In this document: positions 1-9,300 of the stretch, one piece after another | Position numbering within the stretch: position 1 is the stretch's first letter | Layout of the letters: each line of letters opens with the position of its first letter | The notes under the pieces: generated by a model | The model's input: only the letters and a program-made list of their open reading frames with translations | Told to the model about the DNA's origin: nothing | The model's database searches: none | Assembly (NCBI GenBank): GCA_905147135.1 | Contig: LR990056.1 | Span: 5,652,001 to 5,716,000 of the forward strand | Direction of reading: 5' to 3' | Source of the DNA: Blastobasis lacticolella | Taxonomy: Eukaryota > Arthropoda > Insecta > Lepidoptera > Blastobasidae | Length of the DNA: 64,000 bases | Translations under genes and position numbers: made by a program

Positions 1-96
1 CCATACTGATTGGGTTACGGGGTCCAAAGTCCAAACCAGAATTAACTGCCCTACAAATTATAGTTACATAGTCAGTTAATTCATAGCCGCTGCCTG

Positions 97-640
97 GTAT
101 TGGTGAAATGTTTGGGTTTAAAGAAATTGTGTATCTATGGTAAGTTTCTAGTTCTATGCTATTCGAGCCGTGTAGCTCCGGCTAAGAATAGAGCTACGGT
201 CTTCCCCGCCTGTCGTAAGAGGCGACTAAAGGGGATCATCGGAGTTGCGGACACTTGTGGTGGGGGCTACAATGTCCGACCAAACGACTCCGGGGACGGT
301 GTCGGCTTGAGGTGGTCATCAAGCCGACACACACCGGAACGGTGTAGGGGCAGGTTTGGAGGTTTTTAGTGGATAGAAGTCCTACATAACCCACCTCTTC
401 CCCCGAGGGGCTGGGTACATGGATCGCAGGTTTTCTCCACGTTAACAAAAAAAAGGTCTATGCTATTCACGCATCCGCTCAGGAGTTATATTGCGGTATA
501 ACTCGCCTAGGTATATTGCCTACATGCTTTATAAACTGGAGTTACATCGTCTGATATTGATGAAATGTTTGGGTTTGATAAAGAAATTGTGTCTATTCAC
601 CATGGCAAGTTTCTAAGTCCGTGCTATTCACGCAAGGCTA
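97..640 (+). repeat. Imperfect duplication interrupted by the retroposon
   Basis: A segment with GAAATGTTTGGGTTTA, AAAGAAATTGTGT, TAAGTTTCTA and GTGCTATTC-like words occurs at about 105-164 and again at about 562-634. The retroposon at 165-456 landed inside the first copy, so the duplication is older than the insertion. A weaker third echo (AATGAAATGTTTGAAAC) lies near 750. No gene is seen. Confidence 0.55.
165..456 (+). mobile_element. SINE-like or 5'-truncated LINE retroposon insertion
   Basis: A 292-bp block is flanked by identical 12-bp direct repeats TCTATGCTATTC (153-164 and 457-468) and ends in an A-rich tail just before the second repeat, the signature of target-primed retroposition. 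The body contains the CCCCGCCTGTCGTAAGAGGC stretch, which I recall as a common dispersed lepidopteran retroposon sequence; that family call is from memory. The block has no protein-coding content of its own. Small open frames on both strands here are repeat-derived. Confidence 0.7.
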
Positions 641-1840
641 TGTATTGTTGTAACATAACAACGAACACGTCTTGACAAAGGCCTTACGACTTTTTTAAAC
701 GTCATAGATCGTTAGGTGATCGTTCAGGTCATGGTATTGAACTGGTTGTAAATGAAATGTTTGAAACTACAACCAAGTATGTATATTGGAATATGATTGT
801 ATCTCCAAGTTATTAGCATCGCCCGTACGTAGGTGCCTTTTGTCAAGAAGTCATCCGGCAGCCGGATAAAAATAGGAGATGCTCTTTCTACAACTGGTGA
901 CGTATCTACAATGAAATGCCTATAGATAATAAATACCTAATAAACAATCTTGATCAAGCAGAGTGAATAATATTGTAACAATATCGAAAATCATAGTAAA
1001 AATGTCAAATAAAACATAACAACCATTTGCTGAGCGTCGTCGTCGGATTCAAGTCGCGTTGCATTTCCCAAATCTCAACAAGAAACACAATTTGATCTCG
1101 AAACGAGACATAATTTAAATATATTTATATTATTTACTTTGCTCCACTCGTCTGTGTTTATTTTGTTCGCGACGTTTGAGTACTGATGACAATGATGTTG
1201 TCAGTCGCATTGCTGACATAACGGTGAAATTCCATGTCATGTTGCCGCGAAATGTTTATTTATTGCCAGTACCTAGTTATTTATCTTGAAGTTTTTTTTA
1301 ATGTATAAGATAAATATTAAATTCTTTGTTGCACAGGGCCGTAGCTGGGGGCTGGGCGTTTATTATTTTGTGGCCGATGCGTTGTCAAAAAGGGAAGTTG
1401 CGTTATTCTTACTTTAAATTTCACTATAACGTACCTACATATTAGATTTGGGGTAAAGCTTGATTTCGTGGTCGAAGCTTGTAAACATCTAAGAATATTC
1501 ATTATTCGTTAACATTCTCTTTTCCATTCCATGAGCGACGTGGGTGATGGGTATTTTGATGGATAACGTCGCACACGGGCACAAAAACTCCAAAGAGATT
1601 CAACAATAATAGAAGGCAATTACGGATTTCGGAGATCAAATAAACTGGAGGAATAAAGAAAATCGTAAGTCGGAGGAAAACTGCAGGTATTTATCCAGTC
1701 AAATATCACAAGGTTGAAGCAGCCTTCTACCTACAAAGAAACTCGATAAAATATTAAACAAAACAAAATCTAAAGATAAGATCGGCAATATCCATTCAAT
1801 ATTCGTACTATCGTAGATATTGCAAAGTGAAACGTTCTCG
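641..1840. other. Non-coding stretch, no recognised feature
   Basis: AT-rich sequence with short open frames only. I see no exon with splice sites, no RNA gene and no repeat that I can name. Confidence 0.5.
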
Positions 1841-1849
1841 ATGCTCTGG

Positions 1850-2060
1850 AAAGGGCGTCCGTTTAAGGCCAAGGTTAAAGCCGCGCGGGGGGGCGGGCGG
1901 GGCGCGGGGAGGCTAACTGTCGAGAGCTCAGAGGTGAGGCGCCGCCATATTGTTTGTTTTTTATCTGCGCTCGTCCGGCGAGCTCGGCACTCAGGGCTGC
2001 GTGCTCATTTTACGCTCGGCGAGTTCAATACACCGCGCGGTTTTAGCAACGCGAACACGC
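1850..2060. promoter_or_regulatory. GC-rich promoter-like patch with G-quadruplex motif
   Basis: CpG-rich island in an AT-rich background. Four G runs in 1887-1909 (7, 3, 4 and 4 G, with short loops) fit a G-quadruplex pattern on the plus strand. A GCCGCCAT word, containing the GCCAT core used by PHO/YY1 proteins, follows near 1941. An open frame of 130 codons crosses the patch but reads as low-complexity GC sequence and is not accepted as a gene. Promoter function is inferred from composition only. Confidence 0.35.
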
Positions 2061-2514
2061 ATTCTGTGCCGAGATTGCACGTAGGCGTATCGATTTATAC
2101 GAAAATAATTGCACTGACGCGAGGAATGCTTTTAATTTCATGTGTAGGTGGGTCAACGAAGGCGTGTCGGTTGCAGACGTCTAAGGCTTCAGTTTCATGC
2201 TTGGATGGATGACCGGGTTTCGAATTCGAATCAATCGCGAAAAACCTGAAACTTGGGGAACTGGTACTTACTTACACCTATTTCAAACATTTTTTATAAG
2301 TATTAAGAAGTGCCCAAAACCAGACGAAATGGAGGAGAATAAGTCAGAAAGCGGACTGACCGCTAGGATGATGATAATGACTGTCGAATCCAAATGTAAA
2401 CAGTAGGCTTCTACGACGATAACCGAGAACTTAGTAAACAGTTTACGCAATCGCCAGCCCTACACTACACTGACAGCGAACACGTGGTAGCCAACGTGGC
2501 GTTCTAAATTCGGC

Positions 2515-2585
2515 CTCAGACAGACGGCGCATGCGCCATCCGTCCGCTTACGTCACCGCGACGCGCGCGAACAATACCACCACAA
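2515..2585. promoter_or_regulatory. NRF1/EWG-like and CRE-like sites in CpG-rich patch
   Basis: A perfect palindrome GGCGCATGCGCC at 2526-2537 matches the GCGCATGCGC core recognised by the NRF1/erect-wing family. TTACGTCA at 2548-2555 is a one-base CRE variant (ATF/CREB-type bZIP). The two lie 10 bp apart, which suggests a promoter. No coding exon is seen nearby, so strand and target gene are unknown. Confidence 0.4.
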
Positions 2586-2639
2586 TAATGTAAACATTTA
2601 ATAAATCTATAGCTACCTGCGCTGTGCGTACGTATAATG

Positions 2640-4440
2640 AGCCGTATGAATGAATTCGGATGTAATCGGCGCCGGTTGCATCGCGCATCGTGGGAAAATT
2701 ATCGATGGGGAAACAAAACATTATGCTTGAGGATACGATACGTATACATAAGTTATAGGTTGATATCCGACTTTAAAACGAAGATTGCGAATAAGTACGT
2801 GATATTGACGACCAGCTCAAAAGCGTGATACCTAAATAAGGCAAGACTTACAAAATAATTGTCAAGATATCGTACTCGTTTCGTGAGTAATCTCTCTCAT
2901 TGTAAATTTCAAGTACCTAGATGTAAGTAGATGGCGCTGTGTAAGAACATACTTATACAATGCAACAATGATTTTACACCATTTATATAGAAACTATCCT
3001 GAAAAACGATTCATGATGTGAACCCAGAATTATAGCTTAAAATTCCGAGCCTTTCACAACAGAAACTGGCGTCTGCCAAAAAGGCGCCGGAAAACGGCTC
3101 AGCGAACATACACAGGCCCATTCGTTATGTCCATTTCTATTTTCGGATGCCCTTTCATAACCAGTCTCTTTGGACACGTTCCAAAGTTACAGTAGGCAGA
3201 GGCACATCGCTTTTAGAACCTTTGCTTGGCACGGTGTAGTTAAAAAGTGTCGTGTTGGCATTTCGGTGTTGTCAGCGTCTGTTGTTTTTCTCTTATCACT
3301 CCACAAGTCCACAGTACGCTGTAACGCATAGTCAGGTGACTACACACTTGTGTTGGTCATTTGGAAGTTCGGGCATTTAGGTATTTTTTGTCTATTAGTG
3401 TTGTGCTAAATAACCAGTACGTAACCACCCATTGACGTTGAGGTCTTCAGTTACTTGTCAATTTTTGACGTTCTAGCTAGAAGATATTGGGGCAGATATT
3501 AAAGCTATGGCGTGACATACGACACGACCAATTACTAATTACCTACTATCTTAATCACCTTCGTGGTACAACGTACAAATAACACAAAACTAAAAAAAAC
3601 TAGTTTCTTAACAACGTAACGTCATTGTCAGTGAGACAGATTGTGTTTGTAACCTAAGCCAGTGGAGGTGGAGATTGCAAGAAAGAGCTTCCCAGACATG
3701 TGCATTGTAGAGATCCATTCCCGCGACACAGATTGGCTGCACAGTGAAGTACTCAAGTTCTTTATTCTTTGTAAGCCATTTCCTTACGATTACACAGACT
3801 TGCCTGGGATCAAAATCAAAAGCAACTAAGAAAAGGCTGAGTAAAGTAAATGTTATTGCACCAGTGAACAAAGAGATATATGTAAATATCTCTTAACGAT
3901 AAGATCCTAAACAAAGACCACCATTTCGGTACCTGTTAACATTGTTGCAAATACAAAAAACGAAAATATTGCCTTTTCTTCGTCTTTAAATAAATTTTAA
4001 TGACCCTCCAACCATCCAACATCAACATTGGGTGAATCAACACCGAAACGTAAAAGTTTATGCACAAAACAAAACAAAACAAAGAGAGTGCTGTTAGGCA
4101 CTTTTTATGTTCCCGGGGGAAAAGTTCGTGGCGTGGTGCATAGTAGTTAGTAGTATTATAGGTGTGGCATGACCGGTGATGTCACGATGTGTCATGTGAG
4201 TGTAATGGATTGGTATTAAATGGAGTATGTTTGTAAGAGTATTTCATTGGAAAAAACTTAGAAGCGATTCTGAAACAGATTTTGTTAACAGACATCTAAA
4301 TTACGACGGAGTATTCTGACTATCTGTATTCTGGCTGTGCGAACTTTATATATAAAATATATCGGTAGCTCCACTACAATATTAAATCGGGGGGGTGAAC
4401 GGGTACTTTACCGACGTACCCTCGCCAAATTGTTGGATAG
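2640..4440. other. Non-coding stretch, no recognised feature
   Basis: AT-rich sequence. A short AGATGGCGCTGTG word near 2931 resembles the 3' part of the SINE family at 23.2 kb and may be a decayed fragment. Nothing else is supported. Confidence 0.45.
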
Positions 4441-4441
4441 G

Positions 4442-4632
4442 TACAGTCGAGTTCATTAATATGTCAGCATTGCCAAGGCTTCAAATATAAATGTACATGG
4501 AAGGGTACTTATATATCTGAGCAGATGTACATATGTTTGATTGATGAATCTGCTCAGATATATAAGTACCCTTCCATGTACATTTATATTTGGAGCCTTG
4601 GTAATGCTTACATATTAATGAACTCGACTGTA
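4442..4632. mobile_element. Foldback MITE, Tc1/mariner-like, TA target site
   Basis: Near-perfect inverted repeat: arms 4441-4525 and 4549-4633 (85 bp each, about three mismatches) around a 23-bp loop. The element reads CAGTCGAGTT...AACTCGACTG, flanked on each side by TA, the target duplication used by Tc1/mariner elements. It has no coding capacity. The high arm identity suggests recent insertion or arm correction. If transcribed it would fold into a long hairpin and could feed small-RNA pathways. Confidence 0.75.
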
Positions 4633-4633
4633 C

Positions 4634-5672
4634 AAGAGAAGATAAAAACGTAAATACTAGGAAAATCTGCATGAATGAATATGCGGACGTAAGCTAGTAA
4701 TAATATCTATTCAATACGTAAATAGACACAAAAGTATTTTTCGACGGTGGGTCTATGGCCATACCCCCCTGCCAGCGCCGGCCCTGCCCCAACTACAATG
4801 GCCGTCCTTATCTCCACGCAATGCGGATTCATTACGCCGCCATTGTTGTTTTGTTTTTACTAAACAATCCGACAAAGTATAATACACTTGCGCAGGTATT
4901 GTACTGTCCTCTCTTTCAAATTGCGCCGCGTAGATAGAGATAGAAATAATTATGTCCCTAATGACGCTACAATCGTGATTAATTGAGACTTGTTTCAAAT
5001 TAATCCCCGGGAGTACGTCGCTTCAAAGTAACGGGTATAACAGAATAGTACAAGGAAATTAATTAAATGTTCACTGCAAATTGTCTGCAAATAACCAACA
5101 CATACCCATCTGCCTGCAAGGCTTTGAAATAATATTGCACAACGAATAATTATAATAACAAACCGATAGACTGTAGATGGCGCCTGTGGCTCTTTCGGAG
5201 ATGTTCTCCTCTATAAATTGATTTATAAATGGCAACATTTCTAATACATATACATCCGACAACTTGCAAATCATATTCCTAACTAAAATAACCAATCAAG
5301 TGAAGAGCTGTTATCCCCTCTAGCCCTAAATACCGTAGACTGCTATATGGTTAGCTTAGCCTACTCGTCTGCCCGATTCGTTCGTATTCCCCTGAAAACT
5401 GTCTGCCAACAAAGCCGAGCTATCCTATATCCAGCCAGAGGCTTCAACCTAACAAAAATAGCCGAATCAATTAGTCTGTCTGGAGTCCGAACACGCTATT
5501 TCAGTAGCATCAGCGGTCTTATCCAAAGTGGTGATGCTTTAAATATAACTGCGGCTTATGGGCGGAGACATTACTCTGGTATTACAAATGCATGTCATGG
5601 TTTGCGCTAATTAGAGCTGGAGACAGAAAAAGATAGTAGATTACTGTGGTAAAGTACCTACATCAAACTATA
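4634..5672. other. Non-coding stretch
   Basis: Contains an 87-codon open frame (5347-5610, plus) with no recognisable domain, start context or splice signal. Nothing else is supported. Confidence 0.4.
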
Positions 5673-6180
5673 CTTTTTTTTTAACTACGCAGTGACAAAC
5701 GTGCAGATACCTCACCTGATGGTAAGCGGTAAGTAATTGTCGCTCATAACATTTACGATTGATACATTTTAATTTACTTCGTATTATTAGCTGTTTTACA
5801 TAAGAGATATTGGTAACTTGATGAAATTACCATTTTTTTTATGTCATACGGTAGGCAAATAGGCAAGCGGGCCACCTGATGGAAAGTGGTCACCACTGCC
5901 TATAGACATTAGCAACACCAAGAGTATCGCTAATGCGTTGCCTACCTCTATAACACGTTGCTCTGGCAGCAAAAAGGCAAATGCCCCTTCACTGCCAAAG
6001 CCACGGGTCCCAAAATCCCCACCCCATGGAGCACTGGAAACCTTACTCACCGGCAGAAACACAATACTATTTAAAAGAGTATTATTTAGCTGCGATATTC
6101 TGTAAGGTGGAGGTACTTTCCCAGTCGGGCGGCTCCAATTCGAACGAGATACCCCGCTATGCTCTACCTCTTTTAAAACT
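5673..6180. repeat. CACCTGATGG interspersed repeat copies
   Basis: Two fragments of one dispersed family: 5673-5750 (poly-T, then CTCACCTGATGGTAAGCGG) and 5832-6180 (poly-T, then AAGCGGGCCACCTGATGG and AATGCGTTGCC). The second matches 60998-61190 closely. Related shorter pieces lie at 6928-7075, 45287-45365 and 57907-57995. This is a familiar lepidopteran dispersed repeat; I cannot assign its class. Confidence 0.6.
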
Positions 6181-6547
6181 TACCTTTAGGTATAACCCTA
6201 ATTGTTTACTTCATAACATAATCAATCTGCAATTAAGATGCAATTGAGTTTTGTCCAAGACTATTAAGGGTAGTATACTATAAACCCTACATATCTATAT
6301 GCATTACTAGCTTTTTTCGTCAACATAAATATAGGTCACTCTTAAGTACTACCCGTTCCGGACCCGTACCCGTGGAACCCACATTGAATTTCGGGAAAAA
6401 CTTAGCATATGTTCATAATCTACCTTTCTACAGGTGAAAGTTTTATAGTCGGTTTATTAGTTTTGAGACAAACAAACAATCAAATCATTTCTCTTCATAA
6501 CATTACTCGCAGTATAGCTACACCAATGGTACTGCACACATAACACA

Positions 6548-6818
6548 GATAAGTAGTATATTTTTTTTTTTAAATCGTGCACAATTTCACACAGCGCCAT
6601 CTAGCCCCAAACTAAGCAAAGCTTGTGCTATGGGTCCTAGCTAACTGGTATACTACATATATACTTTTTTTTTAAATACATGCTTATTATACATAGAACA
6701 CCCAGACCCCTAACAGAAATTAAAATTCATCGTTTAAATTTCTGCCCGGCCGGGAATCGAACCCGGGACCTCTTGCGTGGCTGACTGGCATGTTGACCAC
6801 TGAACCACTCAGGTCGTC
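6548..6818 (-). mobile_element. tRNA-derived SINE, minus strand
   Basis: Read on the minus strand, the element begins GACGACCTGAGTGGTTCAG (at 6818) and has an A-box-like GTGGTTCAGTGG and a B-box-like GGTTCGATTCC, both RNA polymerase III promoter elements from a tRNA ancestor. Its 3' part holds GGGGCTAGATGGCGCTGTG and ends in an A-rich tail. The same head and 3' block recur on the plus strand at 23061-23264. It is not a tRNA gene: no cloverleaf with an acceptor stem and anticodon arm closes. Confidence 0.7.
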
Positions 6819-6927
6819 ATATTCTGTGTTACTAAGCAATAAAATACGCAAGTGGAATGCGCTGCCGCTCATTGTCTGGTTTTCGGAGTTTGTGGAGTTG
6901 TCTTGAAGACATCAGTCACCTACTTTT

Positions 6928-7075
6928 AAATTTTTTTTTATACCACTAATGTGGCAAAGAAGCTTACGGCCTGCCTGATGGTAAGCAGTTGCAATAACAG
7001 GGACATCTACGACATACGCCAGTGGCAAAAATGGTGCTATAACGGACACATCGAGGCACCAATAATTGCATAATA
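6928..7075. repeat. CACCTGATGG-family repeat fragment
   Basis: Poly-T followed by a GCCTGCCTGATGGTAAGC block and CATACGCCAGTGGC. It is a diverged piece of the family at 5832 and 60998. Confidence 0.45.
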
Positions 7076-7462
7076 TTTCCCAATATAGCTGTAAATAATT
7101 ATAACTACATACTAGCAGCTACTATATTGTAGCAAACGACGTCTTGACTAACAAGTTCTCCAATCACTATTCTATTAAATGTTATTCTTAACATTTTTTT
7201 ATTTACACAAGTGCGTAAAAGTTTAAGGTATTTTGTTAATTACCAACAAAAAGCCCGATATAAAAACAAATAAGGTAATTTTAATTTAGGCCACGATAAT
7301 CTCAGAAATTAAAGGTCGACAATTCGACATTGCATGTTCACAGAGTCTAACTTGAAAGGTTTTATAAGGTAAACTAATTAAGGTGTGTGTGTGTTGATGG
7401 AATGGACAGATTTCGACACCGTTTTCTTTATTTAAAAAAACTGTATTTAGCTGTGTCTTTTT

Positions 7463-7563
7463 AAAATCGATTCAGCAGTTTAGACCCATAGCCGGGCTGG
7501 TGCAATCGCAGCGGTTGATACGGCTGGGCGTACAGCGCAGCAAAATCGATTCAGCAGTTTAGA
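7463..7563. pseudogene. Partial copy of the neighbouring exon between 22-bp direct repeats
   Basis: Bases 7482-7541 match 7643-7702, the 3' half of the minus-strand exon next door, at 52 of 60 positions without gaps (counted by eye). This fragment is bounded by two identical 22-bp direct repeats (7463-7484 and 7542-7563, core ATCGATTCAGCAGTTTAG). It looks like a short templated duplication or repair insertion. It has no splice sites and is probably non-functional. The mismatches, mostly G-to-A or C-to-T relative to the exon, show decay after copying. Confidence 0.65.
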
Positions 7564-7625
7564 AAATCTTTGAGTCTTTGAACTTGGCCGGGGGTATTCC
7601 ACCGTTCTTCAGTGGGTTATCTTAC

Positions 7626-7802
7626 CTGAAAGTGAGCGCAGCAGACCCATATCCGGGCTGGTGCAGCCGCAGCGGCGGGTACGGCTGGGCGTACGGCGCG
7701 GCGGGCGGCCGCGGCTGCGGCGCCGCCACCACCGCGGCCGCCTTCCCCGCGCCGCCGTACGCCAGCGCGCCGCCGCCGTGCCCGTGATCCGTCTGCCCGG
7801 GC
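7626..7802 (-). CDS. Internal coding exon of an unidentified gene, partial
   Basis: Minus-strand exon of 177 nt (59 codons). The acceptor is TTGTCGCAG before base 7802 and the donor is a near-consensus CAG|GTAAGA after base 7626. Both ends are phase 2, so the exon is symmetric and could be skipped without a frameshift. The open frame is strongly biased to G/C in third positions, very unlike the AT-rich flanks. The peptide is rich in Gly, Ala, Pro and Tyr (motifs GHGGGALAYGG, PYAQPYPPLR, HQPGYGS) and looks like a disordered region of a transcription factor or RNA-binding protein. No family is recognised. The other exons must lie elsewhere, presumably across large introns. Other frames over the same bases are open only because the sequence is GC-rich. 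Confidence 0.5.
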
Positions 7803-7899
7803 CTGCGACAACAAAACAGACTGGTTGGTACCGGTAGAGTGCATATAACAACTGGATTCGTGGGTGTCAAGAAGTGCGCACGCCCAAAAAGTCATCGGC

Positions 7900-8470
7900 T
7901 CGTATGACAAAGAGGTCGATAGGACCCTGAGTGGAGGTAGGTGGCTGGTACCGGTGACCCATCTTAAAAGGCTTCACCATCACGGCCCATAACAGTCCAT
8001 TGCAGGACTAAGGGCCTCTCGCACGAAAGGCATCGCCATAATCTCCACGCTTGGCAGGCCGCTTGGAGATCGCAGTATTATGAATATTTATTTATTAAGA
8101 TCTTTTGCCTCAAAAACATTTGTCACCCACAAGTGTAAAGGGTTGGTGATACTCTACTCTGCCTGAGATCACACGGCGGATCTTAAAAGGCATAGGGTAA
8201 GAGATTAGGGATCAAGCTTTGATGGTTGGTGCGGGAAGACCTAGTGACCCGTCTACCCAAGACTGTTGGCAGAAACCGGAGATCAAGTTTTGCTGGTTGA
8301 CACTGTCAGACCTAGAGCCCTTGAAGAGAACGTGGGTCGAGTTTTTAAATTGAAAATCCACCCAGGCCTGCGGTAAGGGATCGGGAGTCAGTTTAGTTAG
8401 CAGCTGTCAAGAACTATACAAGGTTTCAGACTTCCTCGACCTTCTTTCACCCCTTTTCGTTTCAATGCGC
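7900..8470 (-). repeat. RTE-like LINE 3'-end remnant, minus strand
   Basis: Read on the minus strand, the best part (7976-8095) has GCCTGCCAAGCGTGGAGATT and GCAATGGACTGTTATGGG, words typical of the 3' ends of lepidopteran RTE-class LINEs. Similar pieces are at 16216-16345 and 25108-25215 (plus) and 53430-53600 (minus). The rest, to 8470, has internally similar segments (GGGATC..GTCAG and GTGACCCGTC words) and is probably older debris of the same kind. Confidence 0.5.
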
Positions 8471-9189
8471 TGGTACCCATCCAGATAAAATCATCATACG
8501 AACAGAAGAAAAACATGGAGAGCATGCAAATAGTTAGTTAGAAGTAGTGTTTGAAATGAAACGCAACGCACATTTAGCATCCGCAATTTGTACTAAGTTT
8601 CTAACCTTCAAAAGTTACAAATTCTAGTCTTTGCACGGTTGGGAACATAACAAATGACTCAAAGGTACCCACACGTCACGCACGAGCTACAGAGGACAAT
8701 GTATGATAATTTTTTCGACTCTTAAGAAGCTAATGGTCTCTAAATCATGTAAAGTGTTCTAGTAACGTTTACGAAACATGAAACGTCGCCTGCGCAGTTG
8801 CATTTTTCCTCAGTCACCGAATGAATTGAATACTAATAGTGTATATGTCCAAATGTAAATGTCGACCTAATTGTTAACGTTATTGATTCTTAATAGGTTT
8901 CGTTAAATGCTTTCAGGGCGCAGTTTACATACAATAGCGTAAAGTACCTATGTGTGTGGTGTCCGGCTGTTCTACGAGTATTGACGGATAGATCAGAAAA
9001 TGGGTTGTAGAAGAAATACGAGAATGCAAACGAAGAAATCCTGCCTGTCAGTTCTAAAAAGAATGACGAATATAAACACTGCTTTAATATTAAAGTGTGT
9101 ATATGGAGAGTATGTCCAGATTCCAGACCCAACTAAAAAAATTCTTGACTAACAATACATTTTAAGTGAAGAAATTCGAAAATTACAAG

Positions 9190-9300
9190 TATTTTATTTC
9201 TAATTTAGTTTTGTCGTATCTTTCAATGTATGTTGTTAATGTGATACAATTATACCTATTGAAATTGATGAATAAATTATTCTATTCTATTCTATGAACG
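9190..9300 (+). repeat. Retroposon-like 3' tail with (ATTCT)n
   Basis: A TGATGAATAAATTATTCTATTCTATTCT run, here given in part, ends a T-rich stretch. Pentanucleotide tails of this type after AATAAA are common at the 3' ends of insect non-LTR elements. No upstream LINE body is recognised. Confidence 0.35.

Noticed and set aside
1820..2212. 130-codon plus-strand open frame
   Set aside because: It lies over the CpG/G-run patch and has Arg/Gly-rich low complexity without a domain or splice context; long frames are expected in GC-rich sequence.
6740..6818. tRNA gene on the minus strand
   Set aside because: A- and B-box-like words are present but no complete cloverleaf closes, and a second copy with the same 3' block at 23061 shows it is a SINE.
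7578..7787. Plus-strand frame rich in Gly, Ala and Pro
   Set aside because: Antisense shadow of the minus-strand exon 7626-7802, which has proper splice sites at both ends; the plus frame has none.
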